64,000 bases of DNA, from contig JALSNF010000045.1 of assembly GCA_026987115.1 (NCBI GenBank), forward strand, positions 27,061 through 91,060, read 5' to 3'. A program made the position numbers and the translations under genes. This document shows positions 1 to 7,586 of the stretch, piece by piece. Positions within the stretch are counted from its first letter, which is position 1; the number at the start of each line of letters is the position of its first letter. The notes under the pieces are model-generated. The model worked only from the letters and a program-made list of their open reading frames with translations. It searched no databases and had not been told where the DNA came from. This stretch comes from Desulfurobacteriaceae bacterium (GTDB taxonomy: Bacteria; Aquificota; Aquificia; Desulfurobacteriales; Desulfurobacteriaceae).

Positions 1-578
1 TAAGGGGAAAGTCTCTATTTAAGGACAAGCTTGGAAGGGAAGTTGCAAGTAGGAGCTTAACCATATACGACGACCCTTTCCAGAAAGAAGGGTTAGGTAG
101 TTGTCCTTTTGACGACGAGGGAACTGCTACCAGGAAAAAACCCATTATAGAGAGGGGAGTTTTAAAGAACTTCTTACTTGACCTTTATACGGCAAGGAAG
201 TTGAAGATGGAACCGACAGGAAACGGCATAAGGGCTTCAGTAGGAAGTCCTCCAACCTGCGGAATAACCAACTTAGTAGTTGAAAGGGGAGCTCTAAGAC
301 TTGAAGAGATGATAAAGACCCCAAAAGAGGTTATTTTAATAACTGATGCAATGGGAATTCACACTATTAACCCCATATCTGGCGAGTTCTCAATAGGTAT
401 AAACGGAATATACTTTAACGACGGAGAAAAGGTCTCTCCCGTAAGCAAGATGACCGTTGCAGGGAACATTAAGGAGCTCCTTAAAGGAATAACAGAAGTT
501 GGAGCAGACGTTAAGTGGATGGGAAACGTCTGCAGTCCTTCGGTTTTAATAAAAGAACTCACGGTAAGCGGAGAGTAG
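1..578 (+). CDS. pmbA: PmbA/TldE family protein, C-terminal part (partial)
   Basis: The open frame runs in from the window edge (first complete codon at base 3) and ends at 578. The ORF track begins only at an internal ATG at 201; upstream codons read on as GSCPFDDEGTAT, the conserved PmbA/TldE segment, followed by IRASVGSPPTCGITNL and a C-terminal part rich in ITDAMGIHTINP-type motifs. TldE is the non-catalytic partner of TldD in a heteromeric protease that trims peptides and unfolded substrates; it lacks the HExxxH zinc motif. The probable partner tldD lies about 18 kb downstream. The stop abuts the rbfA start. The N-terminal half is outside the window. Confidence 0.88.
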   Translation, partial: RGKSLFKDKLGREVASRSLTIYDDPFQKEGLGSCPFDDEGTATRKKPIIERGVLKNFLLDLYTARKLKMEPTGNGIRASVGSPPTCGITNLVVERGALRLEEMIKTPKEVILITDAMGIHTINPISGEFSIGINGIYFNDGEKVSPVSKMTVAGNIKELLKGITEVGADVKWMGNVCSPSVLIKELTVSGE

Positions 579-878
579 ATGAAGGAAATTAGAAGGGAAA
601 GGTTAAAGTCAACTCTCCTTAGGGAGATTTCAGAGATAGTAATGAGAGAAGTTGACCTGCCAGAAGGCGTGTTTATAACGGTTAAGAAGGTAGAGCTCTC
701 TAAAGACGCAAGGAAGGCTACAGTATTTATCTCCTCTTTAAAAAGGGAAGACGCCGTAAAGGCGGTAAACAGGTTAAATAAGGCTAAGGGCTACATACAC
801 CACTTATTAGGAAAGAGGCTTAAATTGAGGACGGTTCCAAGGCCAGAATTTGTAATATCTCCTGAGGAGATAGTATGA
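579..878 (+). CDS. rbfA: Ribosome-binding factor A
   Basis: This 99-residue protein has the single KH-like fold of RbfA: an N-terminal RRERLKSTLLREISEIV helix, LSKDARKATVFIS in the middle and a KRLKLRTVPRPEF strand near the end. RbfA binds the free 30S subunit and is needed for late 16S rRNA maturation. It starts right after the pmbA stop, with GGAGAG just upstream, and overlaps the next gene by four bases. The rbfA to DHH-phosphoesterase order is common in bacteria and supports both calls. The length is slightly short for the family but complete. Confidence 0.93.
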   Translation: MKEIRRERLKSTLLREISEIVMREVDLPEGVFITVKKVELSKDARKATVFISSLKREDAVKAVNRLNKAKGYIHHLLGKRLKLRTVPRPEFVISPEEIV

Positions 879-1843
879 AACTTACGAGACAAGAAACGGC
901 AGAACTCGTAAAGGCCATAAAGGGAAAAGTCTTAATTACCACCCACAAAAACCCCGACGGAGACGCCGTAGGGAGCTCCTTAGGCTGGTTTCACTACTTA
1001 AAGAAACTTGGCAAAGAAGTAAAGCTAATTTACAAAGACCCTGTTCCTCACTTCCTTAACTTCCTTCCTGGAACCGAGAAGGTAGAGACGAGAGAGAAAA
1101 TAGAGGAAGAGTTTGACTGGGTCATAATCACCGACGTTTCAGACCCTAAAAGAACAGGCTTTGAAGGAATACCTGCAAAAAAGAGTTTAGTAATAGACCA
1201 CCACATAACGGCAGAACCCTTTACAGACTACTACATAGTTGAACCTGAAATTTCAAGCACTTGTGAGCTCTCTTACCACATAATGAAACTAATAGAACCT
1301 GAGCTTATAGACACATTCGTTGCCCTTCCCATTTACACTGGAATACTTACAGACACTGGTAGCTTCAACTACTCAAACACAAACTCCCAAACCCACAAAG
1401 TAGCAGCAGAACTCCTTGAAAAAGGGATAGACCCATACTTTGTTTATTCTAACCTCTTTGAAAGGAACAGGTTAAACAAATTTAAACTCTTAGAATTGGT
1501 CCTTAAGACCTTAGACTTTGCAGTGAAAAACAAAGTAGCCCACATTACCCTATTTAAGGAATTCCTTGAAGAAGCTCAAGCCCTTCCTGAAGAGGCCGAA
1601 GGCTTTATAAACTACCCCCGCTCAATAGAAGGAGTAGAAGTAGCCGTTTTCTTTAAAGAGTTTGAAGAGGGAACGTGGAAAGTCTCCCTACGCTCAAAGG
1701 GTAAAGTTAACGTGGCTAAAGTAGCAAAAGCCTTCGGAGGAGGAGGCCACAAAATGGCCGCAGGCTTTGAATGGAAAGGAGAACTTTTCCATCTTAAACA
1801 ACTCCTTTTTGAAAACTTAGAAACAGAACTAAAAGGGAATTAG
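875..1843 (+). CDS. nrnA: DHH/DHHA1 phosphoesterase, NrnA-like oligoribonuclease / pAp phosphatase
   Basis: This 322-residue protein has the DHH motifs in order: HKNPDGDAVGSS near residues 24-35, DVSDPKRTG near 90, the signature VIDHH near 107, and GILTDTGSF near 150. A C-terminal DHHA1 domain carries GGGGHKMAAGF. The family uses two Mn2+ ions to degrade nano-RNA and to dephosphorylate 3'-phosphoadenosine 5'-phosphate; cyclic-dinucleotide products can also be substrates, so the exact substrate is inferred. The ATG is preceded by GAGGAGATAGT and overlaps the rbfA end by four bases, indicating translational coupling. Confidence 0.9.
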   Translation: MKLTRQETAELVKAIKGKVLITTHKNPDGDAVGSSLGWFHYLKKLGKEVKLIYKDPVPHFLNFLPGTEKVETREKIEEEFDWVIITDVSDPKRTGFEGIPAKKSLVIDHHITAEPFTDYYIVEPEISSTCELSYHIMKLIEPELIDTFVALPIYTGILTDTGSFNYSNTNSQTHKVAAELLEKGIDPYFVYSNLFERNRLNKFKLLELVLKTLDFAVKNKVAHITLFKEFLEEAQALPEEAEGFINYPRSIEGVEVAVFFKEFEEGTWKVSLRSKGKVNVAKVAKAFGGGGHKMAAGFEWKGELFHLKQLLFENLETELKGN

Positions 1844-1846
1844 CAG

Positions 1847-2083
1847 ATGAAAATACAGCAGATTTTAAAAGATACTCCTTACAAGTTAAAACTGTTTCCT
1901 GAAGAGATAATCAAAGAATTAGAGGAACGCACTTTTGAAAAAGAGACGAAAAAAGGAAAGAAATTCTATACAAAGTGCATAATAAGAGATAAAGACATAC
2001 AACTAAAACCAGAGGAAGTTATAAGGCAGCTATATTTAAAGTATCCAAAAAACAGAATAAAATTAACTCTAAAAGATAATTAG
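1847..2083 (+). pseudogene. N-terminal remnant of a type I restriction-modification R/M subunit (HSDR_N_2-like)
   Basis: The 78-residue frame resembles, by eye, the start of type I restriction or N-6 methylase subunits that carry an HSDR_N_2-like domain: YTKCIIRDKDIQLKPEEVIR followed by RQLYL. In intact relatives the text runs through several more residues before YPKNRI; here LYLK joins YPKNRI directly, suggesting an internal deletion, and the protein stops 15 residues later. The AT-rich AAA/ATA codon use differs from neighbouring genes. The next frame is the tail of a specificity subunit, so this is read as the left end of a collapsed hsd locus. It may still be translated, being three bases after the phosphoesterase stop. 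Confidence 0.6.
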
Positions 2084-2359
2084 CTTTTTTTAAACTCAAA
2101 GAAAGAAATAAAAGAATTAATGAAACAAAGATGTTCAGGAACTATTCTAACAGCCATCAATAAAGAGGATTTTATAACTATCCCTATTCCCAAAATCAAT
2201 CTCCAAACCCAACAAATCATAAAACAAAAAATCCAACAATCTTTTAAACTTAGAGAGCAGTCAAAACAGCTTTTAGAGACTGCCAAGAAGGCAGTGGAAA
2301 TTGCAATTGAAGAGGATGAAGGAAAGGCTATTAAGTTTATAGAGTGCCAGCTTACTTAA
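2084..2359 (+). pseudogene. C-terminal remnant of a type I restriction specificity subunit (HsdS)
   Basis: The frame opens at the codon after the 2081-2083 TAG and reads LFLNSKKEIKELMKQRCSGT then ILTAINKEDFITIPIPKI and a coiled segment ending AIEEDEGKAIKFIECQLT. The GTILTAI and IPIP text plus the following helix is typical of the end of an HsdS target-recognition domain and its conserved coiled-coil spacer. The ATG at 2120 chosen by the ORF track lies inside the conserved block, so it is not a true start. About 90 residues remain of a protein usually near 400. The TAA overlaps the end of the opposite-strand Omp85 gene. Confidence 0.72.
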
Positions 2360-4959
2360 AAGGGAAAGCCAAAGGAGATGTGAACTCTGCCTCTTCCTTG
2401 GCCGGGAACTTTCTTGAGTTTGTAGCCGTAATCAATCCTTAAAGGGCCTACGGGAGTTAGGTATCTTATGCCAAACCCTACAGAGGAATACCAGTTAGAG
2501 AGAGAAAAGTCTTTAAGAAAGGGAAAGACTTTACCGGAATCGTAAAAGAGAGCTCCCTCTAAGTTGCCCCAAAGGAGCCTTCGGAATTCTAAACTAAACA
2601 GACCGTAAGCTCTACCTCCAACAAAGTTTCCCTTTTTATCGGTGGGAGAGATTGTCCCATACTTATAGCCCCTTACGCTTTCAGCTCCTCCTAAAAAGAA
2701 CCTATCTTCAAGAGGAACTTTCTTATTCCTCAAAGACTCTATAAAGCCAAAGCCAAGCCTAAAAGAGAGAACGCTTTTCCCGTTTAAAGGAAAAAGGTAT
2801 TTAAACTTCGTATTTACAAGGTAATAGGAGGTATCTCCTCCAAAGAGGAAACCGGAAAGTGAGAAGGTATTCTTTAAAAGGTAGCCTTTGTGGGGATTTG
2901 AGATGCTGTCCCTCTTATCGTAAAGTTGAGTGTAAGAGAAAAGCCTTTCAAGGGTTCTCTTTACAGCGTTAATAGAGGTGTCGGTTAATTTTGACCTTAT
3001 AACTCTAAAAGAAAACCTCTGGGTAAGCTGTTTTGATGCTTTTCTATTTAAAGAGAAGTCGTAGTAAATCTTGTTTACTTTAAAGCTCTCAAATATCTGT
3101 TTCTTCTTAACTATTGAGTAAGTGCTGTTATACCTCCTAAAGGGAAACTGAGGCTTTAAAGCTTTAAAAACCATATCGTAGCCTTCTTTCTGTCTGTAGT
3201 TCCCAAAGACAAAATACTTAGTTCCAAGACCTAAAGGAGAGGTTGAAGAAGCAAAGGCGTTTACTACATAGCCTGAATCTGTTCCATAACCTAGAAAGCC
3301 TTTAAACCTTAAAAGAGCTCCTTCTTTAAGGGTTATTACTTCGTTAAAGCACTTCTTCCCTTTAAAACTTTTAAGGGAAATAGATGAAAAAAGCCTGCTT
3401 TCTAAAAGCAGGGAATACTGCTTAAAGAGCTCCTTATTTGAGAAGGTATCTCCAGGCTTAATAATTAGTAAATTCTTTATTGAAGGAAGTTTAGTTCTCT
3501 TAAGACCTTTAACTAGAACAAAGCAAAACCTGTAGGGCTTTCCGGGGTTTACTTTCACTTTTAAAGTAAAGTCTTTCTCTTTCTTGCTCTTTTTAAGGAG
3601 CTCCCTTTCCACCTTCACCACAACTTCAGGATATCCTCTATTTAGATAGCAGGAAGAGAGGGAGTCTGTAATCTGGGATACGAGGAAAGGCGTTAAGGGA
3701 AGAGGTGGCGTTGGCGGTTTAAAGCACCTAAGTTTGTCGCCGATTACCTTAAAAGACACTACTTTAAAAAGAGCTCCTTTATTTACCTTCAAAACCAGTT
3801 TCCCTTGGGGAAAAACTTCATAACTAACGCTCGCTTGCAGATAACCTTCCTTCTTTAAAGAGAGGAGGACTTTAGATTTAACCTCCTCTATCTTCTTATA
3901 GTTAAAGGGCTTACCTACTAAAACCTCTATCTCCTTACGAGGCAATCTATAACCTAAAGAAGAGACTTCCTTAACAACAACGTAGGGCCCCTCATCAATA
4001 AAGAAGATAACCTTAACTAGCTTTTCCCCCTCTTTAACTGAGACTTTAACCTTTACGAAAGGGAAACCTTTACTACGGTAAAAATTGACTATATTTTCTC
4101 TACTGTTTTCAATTTCAAATTGGTCAAAGGAGCGGGCACTCTTAAAGGTCGTAAGTTTTAAGAGCTCTTTTGAAGGAAAGTGTCTGTTCCCTTTGAAAAT
4201 CACCTCATATCTTTTCCCCGGTTTAACTTTAACAAACAGAGAAGCTTTTAAAAACTGGAGTAAACTTGGCCTTTTTTTGTTTTCCTGAGGAACTACCGAC
4301 AACTGTACGCTACAGTTGTAAAAACCTTTATCTATTAACAACTCCTCCAGTCTGTTTCTAACTTTTCCTAAAGTCTCGTAGTTAACCGTAGTGCCTTTTA
4401 AAGGAGAAAGGAGCCTTAAAAGTTTTCCTTTAAAAGAAGGAGGAGCCACTAGAACAATCCTGTTTATGTAAAGCCTATAACCCTTTTTTACGTTAACATA
4501 CAGAAGATAACCACACTTAAGTTTCCTAAATGAAAAGGAAATTTTAGGTTCAGGATATCCTAAAGCCTTAAGTTTAACCTCTAAAATCTGCTTTGTTCCG
4601 CTTAAATCTACCCTATCTACTCTCTTTCCCACTACAAGGAGTCTTATACTCTCTTTTAGACCCTCAAGCTCTTTAGGAAGCCCGCTAAAGAGGACCTTTT
4701 TAACCACCAAATAGTCGCTAATGTAGAGGACTCCCTCCTTCTCCTTAACTTCATAGCCCAGAGCTCTGAGAAAGTCAACGAGCTCTCCCTTACAGTTGCG
4801 GTTTAAAGCACACACTTTTGGGAGCTCCCCTTTAAGCTGTCTAAGGAGAAAAGAAGGGAAACACCCTTTTGAAACAAGTCTAACTCCTTGGCTGTAGGCA
4901 ACTCCCGTAAAGAAGAGAAAAAGAGAGAAAACGGCTAAGAAGGCACTCCCTTTACGTAT
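2356..4959 (-). CDS. Omp85/BamA-like outer-membrane assembly protein with multiple POTRA domains
   Basis: This is an outer-membrane beta-barrel assembly protein: several POTRA repeats (clear copies around YEVIFKGNRHFPSKELLKL and VVKEVSSLGYRLPRKEIEVL) followed by a C-terminal barrel with the Omp85 signature RFFLGGAESVRGYKYG and a terminal phenylalanine. The ORF track starts at GTG 4815, but the frame is open upstream to a TAA at 4984-4986 and encodes a good signal peptide, RKGSAFLAVFSLFLFF, ending near AYSQ. No ATG, GTG or TTG lies in that stretch; an ATA at 4957-4959 follows GGAGGGG at suitable spacing. With that start the protein is about 867 residues. It overlaps the end of the upstream radical SAM gene. 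BamA is likelier than TamA from size, but only by inference. Confidence 0.82.
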   Translation of the reverse strand: MRKGSAFLAVFSLFLFFTGVAYSQGVRLVSKGCFPSFLLRQLKGELPKVCALNRNCKGELVDFLRALGYEVKEKEGVLYISDYLVVKKVLFSGLPKELEGLKESIRLLVVGKRVDRVDLSGTKQILEVKLKALGYPEPKISFSFRKLKCGYLLYVNVKKGYRLYINRIVLVAPPSFKGKLLRLLSPLKGTTVNYETLGKVRNRLEELLIDKGFYNCSVQLSVVPQENKKRPSLLQFLKASLFVKVKPGKRYEVIFKGNRHFPSKELLKLTTFKSARSFDQFEIENSRENIVNFYRSKGFPFVKVKVSVKEGEKLVKVIFFIDEGPYVVVKEVSSLGYRLPRKEIEVLVGKPFNYKKIEEVKSKVLLSLKKEGYLQASVSYEVFPQGKLVLKVNKGALFKVVSFKVIGDKLRCFKPPTPPLPLTPFLVSQITDSLSSCYLNRGYPEVVVKVERELLKKSKKEKDFTLKVKVNPGKPYRFCFVLVKGLKRTKLPSIKNLLIIKPGDTFSNKELFKQYSLLLESRLFSSISLKSFKGKKCFNEVITLKEGALLRFKGFLGYGTDSGYVVNAFASSTSPLGLGTKYFVFGNYRQKEGYDMVFKALKPQFPFRRYNSTYSIVKKKQIFESFKVNKIYYDFSLNRKASKQLTQRFSFRVIRSKLTDTSINAVKRTLERLFSYTQLYDKRDSISNPHKGYLLKNTFSLSGFLFGGDTSYYLVNTKFKYLFPLNGKSVLSFRLGFGFIESLRNKKVPLEDRFFLGGAESVRGYKYGTISPTDKKGNFVGGRAYGLFSLEFRRLLWGNLEGALFYDSGKVFPFLKDFSLSNWYSSVGFGIRYLTPVGPLRIDYGYKLKKVPGQGRGRVHISFGFPF

Positions 4960-5861
4960 GGCTCCCCTCCAAAATAGAGCTCTTTAACCCTCCCCTCTTT
5001 TAAAAGCTCACTTACGGCAGATTCTACCTCTTCCTTTTCAACTCCTAAAGCTTCCGATATCTCGTCAACGGGGCACGGCCTCCTAAGGACCAAGTTGTAA
5101 ATCTCCTCTTTAAGCTCCTTAAAAGAGGATGCAGTCCTTGAGGAGCTCCCCTTAACGACAACTTCACTCTGGGGATAGTTAACTTTTTCAACTATCTTTA
5201 GGAGCTCTTCGTAGCTTAATCCCTTAACTGCGTAAGCAGGAGGCCTTGCAACCGTGTTAACCTGCCACTTGTGGGGCTTTAAAAAGTGAATTAACTCTCC
5301 TATCCTGTCAATCTCCTCCTCGGAATCGTTAATCCCCTTAACAAACAGGGTTTCAACCCAAACCTGACAAGAAGTCTCAGATGTGAGGCTTTTTATGCCC
5401 TCTACAACCTTAGACAAGGTAAGCCCTTCTACTGGCTTATTCAGCTTTTGGAAAACCTCCTCTGAGCCTGCGTCAAGGGAGGGAAGAACCACATCTATTC
5501 CCTCAACCTCCTTTAAAACCTCATCCCTGTAGAGCAAAGAGGCGTTAGTTAAAAGGGCAATTTTATAGGGGTAGTTTTCCTTTAAAAAGGAGACCAGCTC
5601 TCCCAAACGGGAAAAGAGGGTAGGCTCTCCGTAGCCTGAGAAAGTTATGTAGTCTAAGTCTGGTTTACTAGAAAGGTACTCTTTAAGCTCTTCAACAACT
5701 GCACAGTAAGGAACGTATTCAGCCCTTTTTAAGGTTTTTTCAGTAGTAGCTCCAACCTCACAGTAGAGACAGTCCATACTACAGACTTTAAAGGGAACTA
5801 AGTCAACCCCCAACGAAATGCCTAAACGCCTTGAAAAGACAGGACCAAAAATGTACTTCAT
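4935..5861 (-). CDS. Radical SAM protein of unknown specific function
   Basis: The 308-residue protein carries the radical SAM cluster motif CSMDCLYC near residue 28, followed by a TIM-barrel-like core (YITFSGYGEPTLF, LLTNASLL, VVLPSLDAG). A C-terminal part has a short helix-turn-helix-like segment, PCPVDEISEALGVEKEEVES. It resembles the small archaeal and bacterial group of uncharacterised SAM enzymes beginning YIFGPVFSRRLG. The track start is TTG 5873; the ATG at 5861 is preferred because GGAGAG sits six bases upstream of it. The gene ends inside the Omp85 signal-peptide region, so the two genes are probably co-transcribed. The substrate is unknown. Confidence 0.8.
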   Translation of the reverse strand: MKYIFGPVFSRRLGISLGVDLVPFKVCSMDCLYCEVGATTEKTLKRAEYVPYCAVVEELKEYLSSKPDLDYITFSGYGEPTLFSRLGELVSFLKENYPYKIALLTNASLLYRDEVLKEVEGIDVVLPSLDAGSEEVFQKLNKPVEGLTLSKVVEGIKSLTSETSCQVWVETLFVKGINDSEEEIDRIGELIHFLKPHKWQVNTVARPPAYAVKGLSYEELLKIVEKVNYPQSEVVVKGSSSRTASSFKELKEEIYNLVLRRPCPVDEISEALGVEKEEVESAVSELLKEGRVKELYFGGEPYVKGVPS

Positions 5862-5873
5862 AACTCTCTCCAA

Positions 5874-5903
5874 AAGACATCAATTGAGATACCTTAATAT
5901 AAT
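5874..5903 (+). promoter_or_regulatory. Candidate sigma-70 promoter for the 13-gene operon
   Basis: A perfect TATAAT lies at 5898-5903, with AAGACA (four of six matches to TTGACA) 18 bases upstream at 5874-5879. It is in the only intergenic gap before the long forward gene chain and 28 bases before its first ATG, which has AGGAGG-like text (GGGAGGA) upstream. The -35 box is weak. Confidence 0.38.
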
Positions 5904-5931
5904 ATGCCATCTTTAAAACGGGAGGAAAAAA

Positions 5932-7434
5932 ATGGCCCAGAGGGAGCACTGGGGAAGCAGGATAGGACTAATACTTGCAATGGCAGGAAACGCCGTAGGA
6001 CTTGGAAACTTCCTAAGGTTTCCAACTCAAGCAGCGGAAAACGGCGGCGGGGCCTTTATGATTCCTTACATGATTGCCATGCTCCTTATAGCAATTCCCT
6101 TAATGTGGACAGAGTGGGCAATCGGAAGGTACGGAGGAGCTAAGGGACACGGAACGACGCCTGCAATATTTAAACTCCTTTGGAAAAACCCCCTTTCTAA
6201 ATACATAGGAGCTCTAGGACTATTCATACCCTTTGTAGTCCTGTGCTACTACATCTACATAGAATCTTGGACCCTCGGCTACTCCGTCTTTTCTCTCCTT
6301 GGCCTTCTTCCACACCCGGACCCTAACCTTCCCCAGAGCCAATACTTAAAGCCTTTTCAGGAGTTCCTAACCAACTACACAAAACCTTCTCCAACTGCTT
6401 ACCTTTTCTTCCTTTTAACAGTTGCGTTTAACGGTTATATACTTTACAAGGGAATAAAGGGAGGTATAGAGAAGTTTGCAAAAGTGGCAATGCCCACCCT
6501 CTTTATAATGGCCCTAATTCTTATGGTAAGGGTGATACTTATAGAAAGCCCTAACGGCACCGCCGTTCAAGGCCTTGACTTTCTGTGGCACCCTAACTTC
6601 CAACAGCTAACAAACCCTAAGGTCTGGTTGGCTGCTGCAGGACAGGTTTTCTTTACTCTCTCTTTAGGATTTGGAGCAATAATTACCTACGCCTCGTACA
6701 TAAGGAAGGACGAAGACATAGTCGCTTCAGGACTCGCTTCTGCTTCACTAAACGAGCTTGCAGAGGTAATACTCGGAGGCTCAATAGCCATACCGGCAGC
6801 AGTAGCCTTCTTTGGAGTTATGAACGCAACGGAGGTAGCCCAAAGCGGAGCCTTTAACTTGGCCTTCGTAAGTTTGCCTGCCATCTTCTCAAACCTAACT
6901 GGAGGAAATTTCTTAGGGTTTATATGGTTCTTCCTCCTGTTTTTCGCAGGAGCTACTTCTTCAGTTGCAATAAGCATGCCCATAATTGCCTTCCTTGAGG
7001 ACGAGTTTAACCTCTCAAGGAAGCTTGCAGTAACGATAACACTTATCTTTATGTTCTTGGTTGCACAAATTCCCATTTTCATGCCTAAGGCTTTAGACGA
7101 AATGGACTTTTGGGCAGGAACTTTCTTTGTGGTCCTCTTTGCTCTCCTGGAAGTGGTTATCTTCTTCTGGCTCTTTGGAGGCAAGAGGGCTTGGGAAGAG
7201 ATAAACAGGGGAGCTCTCTTTAAAGTTCCAAGGTTTTACTACTTTGTCTTAAAGTACATAACTCCCCTTAGCCTGTTTTTAATACTGGCAGCGTGGAGCA
7301 TCTCTGACCTACCTTCAAAACTAGCCCACGGAGACCTTCAGGAGTGGGTTGCAAGGTTTGTTATGGTGTTTATCCTTGCCCTTCAAATGTTCATGGTTTA
7401 CTTAGCAGATAGGAGAAGGAGGAAGGAAGGATGA
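5932..7434 (+). CDS. Sodium-dependent neurotransmitter:sodium symporter (SNF/NSS) family transporter
   Basis: This 500-residue inner-membrane protein has about 11-12 transmembrane segments and the NSS family opening: [20 protein letters not shown] (helix 1, with the unwound Na+/substrate site) then [11 protein letters not shown] and [11 protein letters not shown]. Bacterial members import amino acids with Na+. The next gene encodes a 51-residue single-span protein, the arrangement of the methionine/alanine transporter MetP-MetS, so a small neutral amino acid is a plausible substrate; that is inference. GGGAGGAAAAAA precedes the ATG. The stop overlaps the next start as ATGA. Confidence 0.92.
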   Translation: MAQREHWGSRIGLILAMAGNAVGLGNFLRFPTQAAENGGGAFMIPYMIAMLLIAIPLMWTEWAIGRYGGAKGHGTTPAIFKLLWKNPLSKYIGALGLFIPFVVLCYYIYIESWTLGYSVFSLLGLLPHPDPNLPQSQYLKPFQEFLTNYTKPSPTAYLFFLLTVAFNGYILYKGIKGGIEKFAKVAMPTLFIMALILMVRVILIESPNGTAVQGLDFLWHPNFQQLTNPKVWLAAAGQVFFTLSLGFGAIITYASYIRKDEDIVASGLASASLNELAEVILGGSIAIPAAVAFFGVMNATEVAQSGAFNLAFVSLPAIFSNLTGGNFLGFIWFFLLFFAGATSSVAISMPIIAFLEDEFNLSRKLAVTITLIFMFLVAQIPIFMPKALDEMDFWAGTFFVVLFALLEVVIFFWLFGGKRAWEEINRGALFKVPRFYYFVLKYITPLSLFLILAAWSISDLPSKLAHGDLQEWVARFVMVFILALQMFMVYLADRRRRKEG

Positions 7435-7586
7435 GAGGGAGCTCCTTACTCTTTATGACCTTTGCCTGGATTTTGGTTTGCTCTTTTGTGGTCTTCTGCT
7501 TTACAGTAATCTTAAGGGAAGGGGAAAAGAGGCCAAAAAGGGAAGATTTAAAGGTGGAAGAGTTTGAAAGGGAGGAGATAACTTGA
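7431..7586 (+). CDS. MetS-like small subunit of NSS transporter (51 aa)
   Basis: This gene is too short for the ORF track. ATG at 7431 overlaps the transporter stop (ATGA) and the frame runs 51 codons to TGA at 7584-7586. The protein begins [16 protein letters not shown], one hydrophobic span of about 22 residues, followed by a charged cytoplasmic tail ([14 protein letters not shown]). This size, topology and position match the MetS family of small subunits required by NSS methionine/alanine importers. The next gene starts on a TTG that overlaps its stop, so expression should be translationally coupled on both sides. Confidence 0.78.
   Translation: MRGSSLLFMTFAWILVCSFVVFCFTVILREGEKRPKREDLKVEEFEREEIT

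Noticed and set aside
2120-2359. ATG-initiated 79-aa gene proposed by the ORF track
   Set aside because: The ATG lies inside the conserved HsdS text; the homologous frame begins right after the preceding stop, so this is a gene remnant and not a new small gene.
5904-6143. Forward 79-aa ORF overlapping the start of the NSS transporter
   Set aside because: It is a shadow frame rich in Arg/Lys codons with no family features; the transporter frame is unambiguous.
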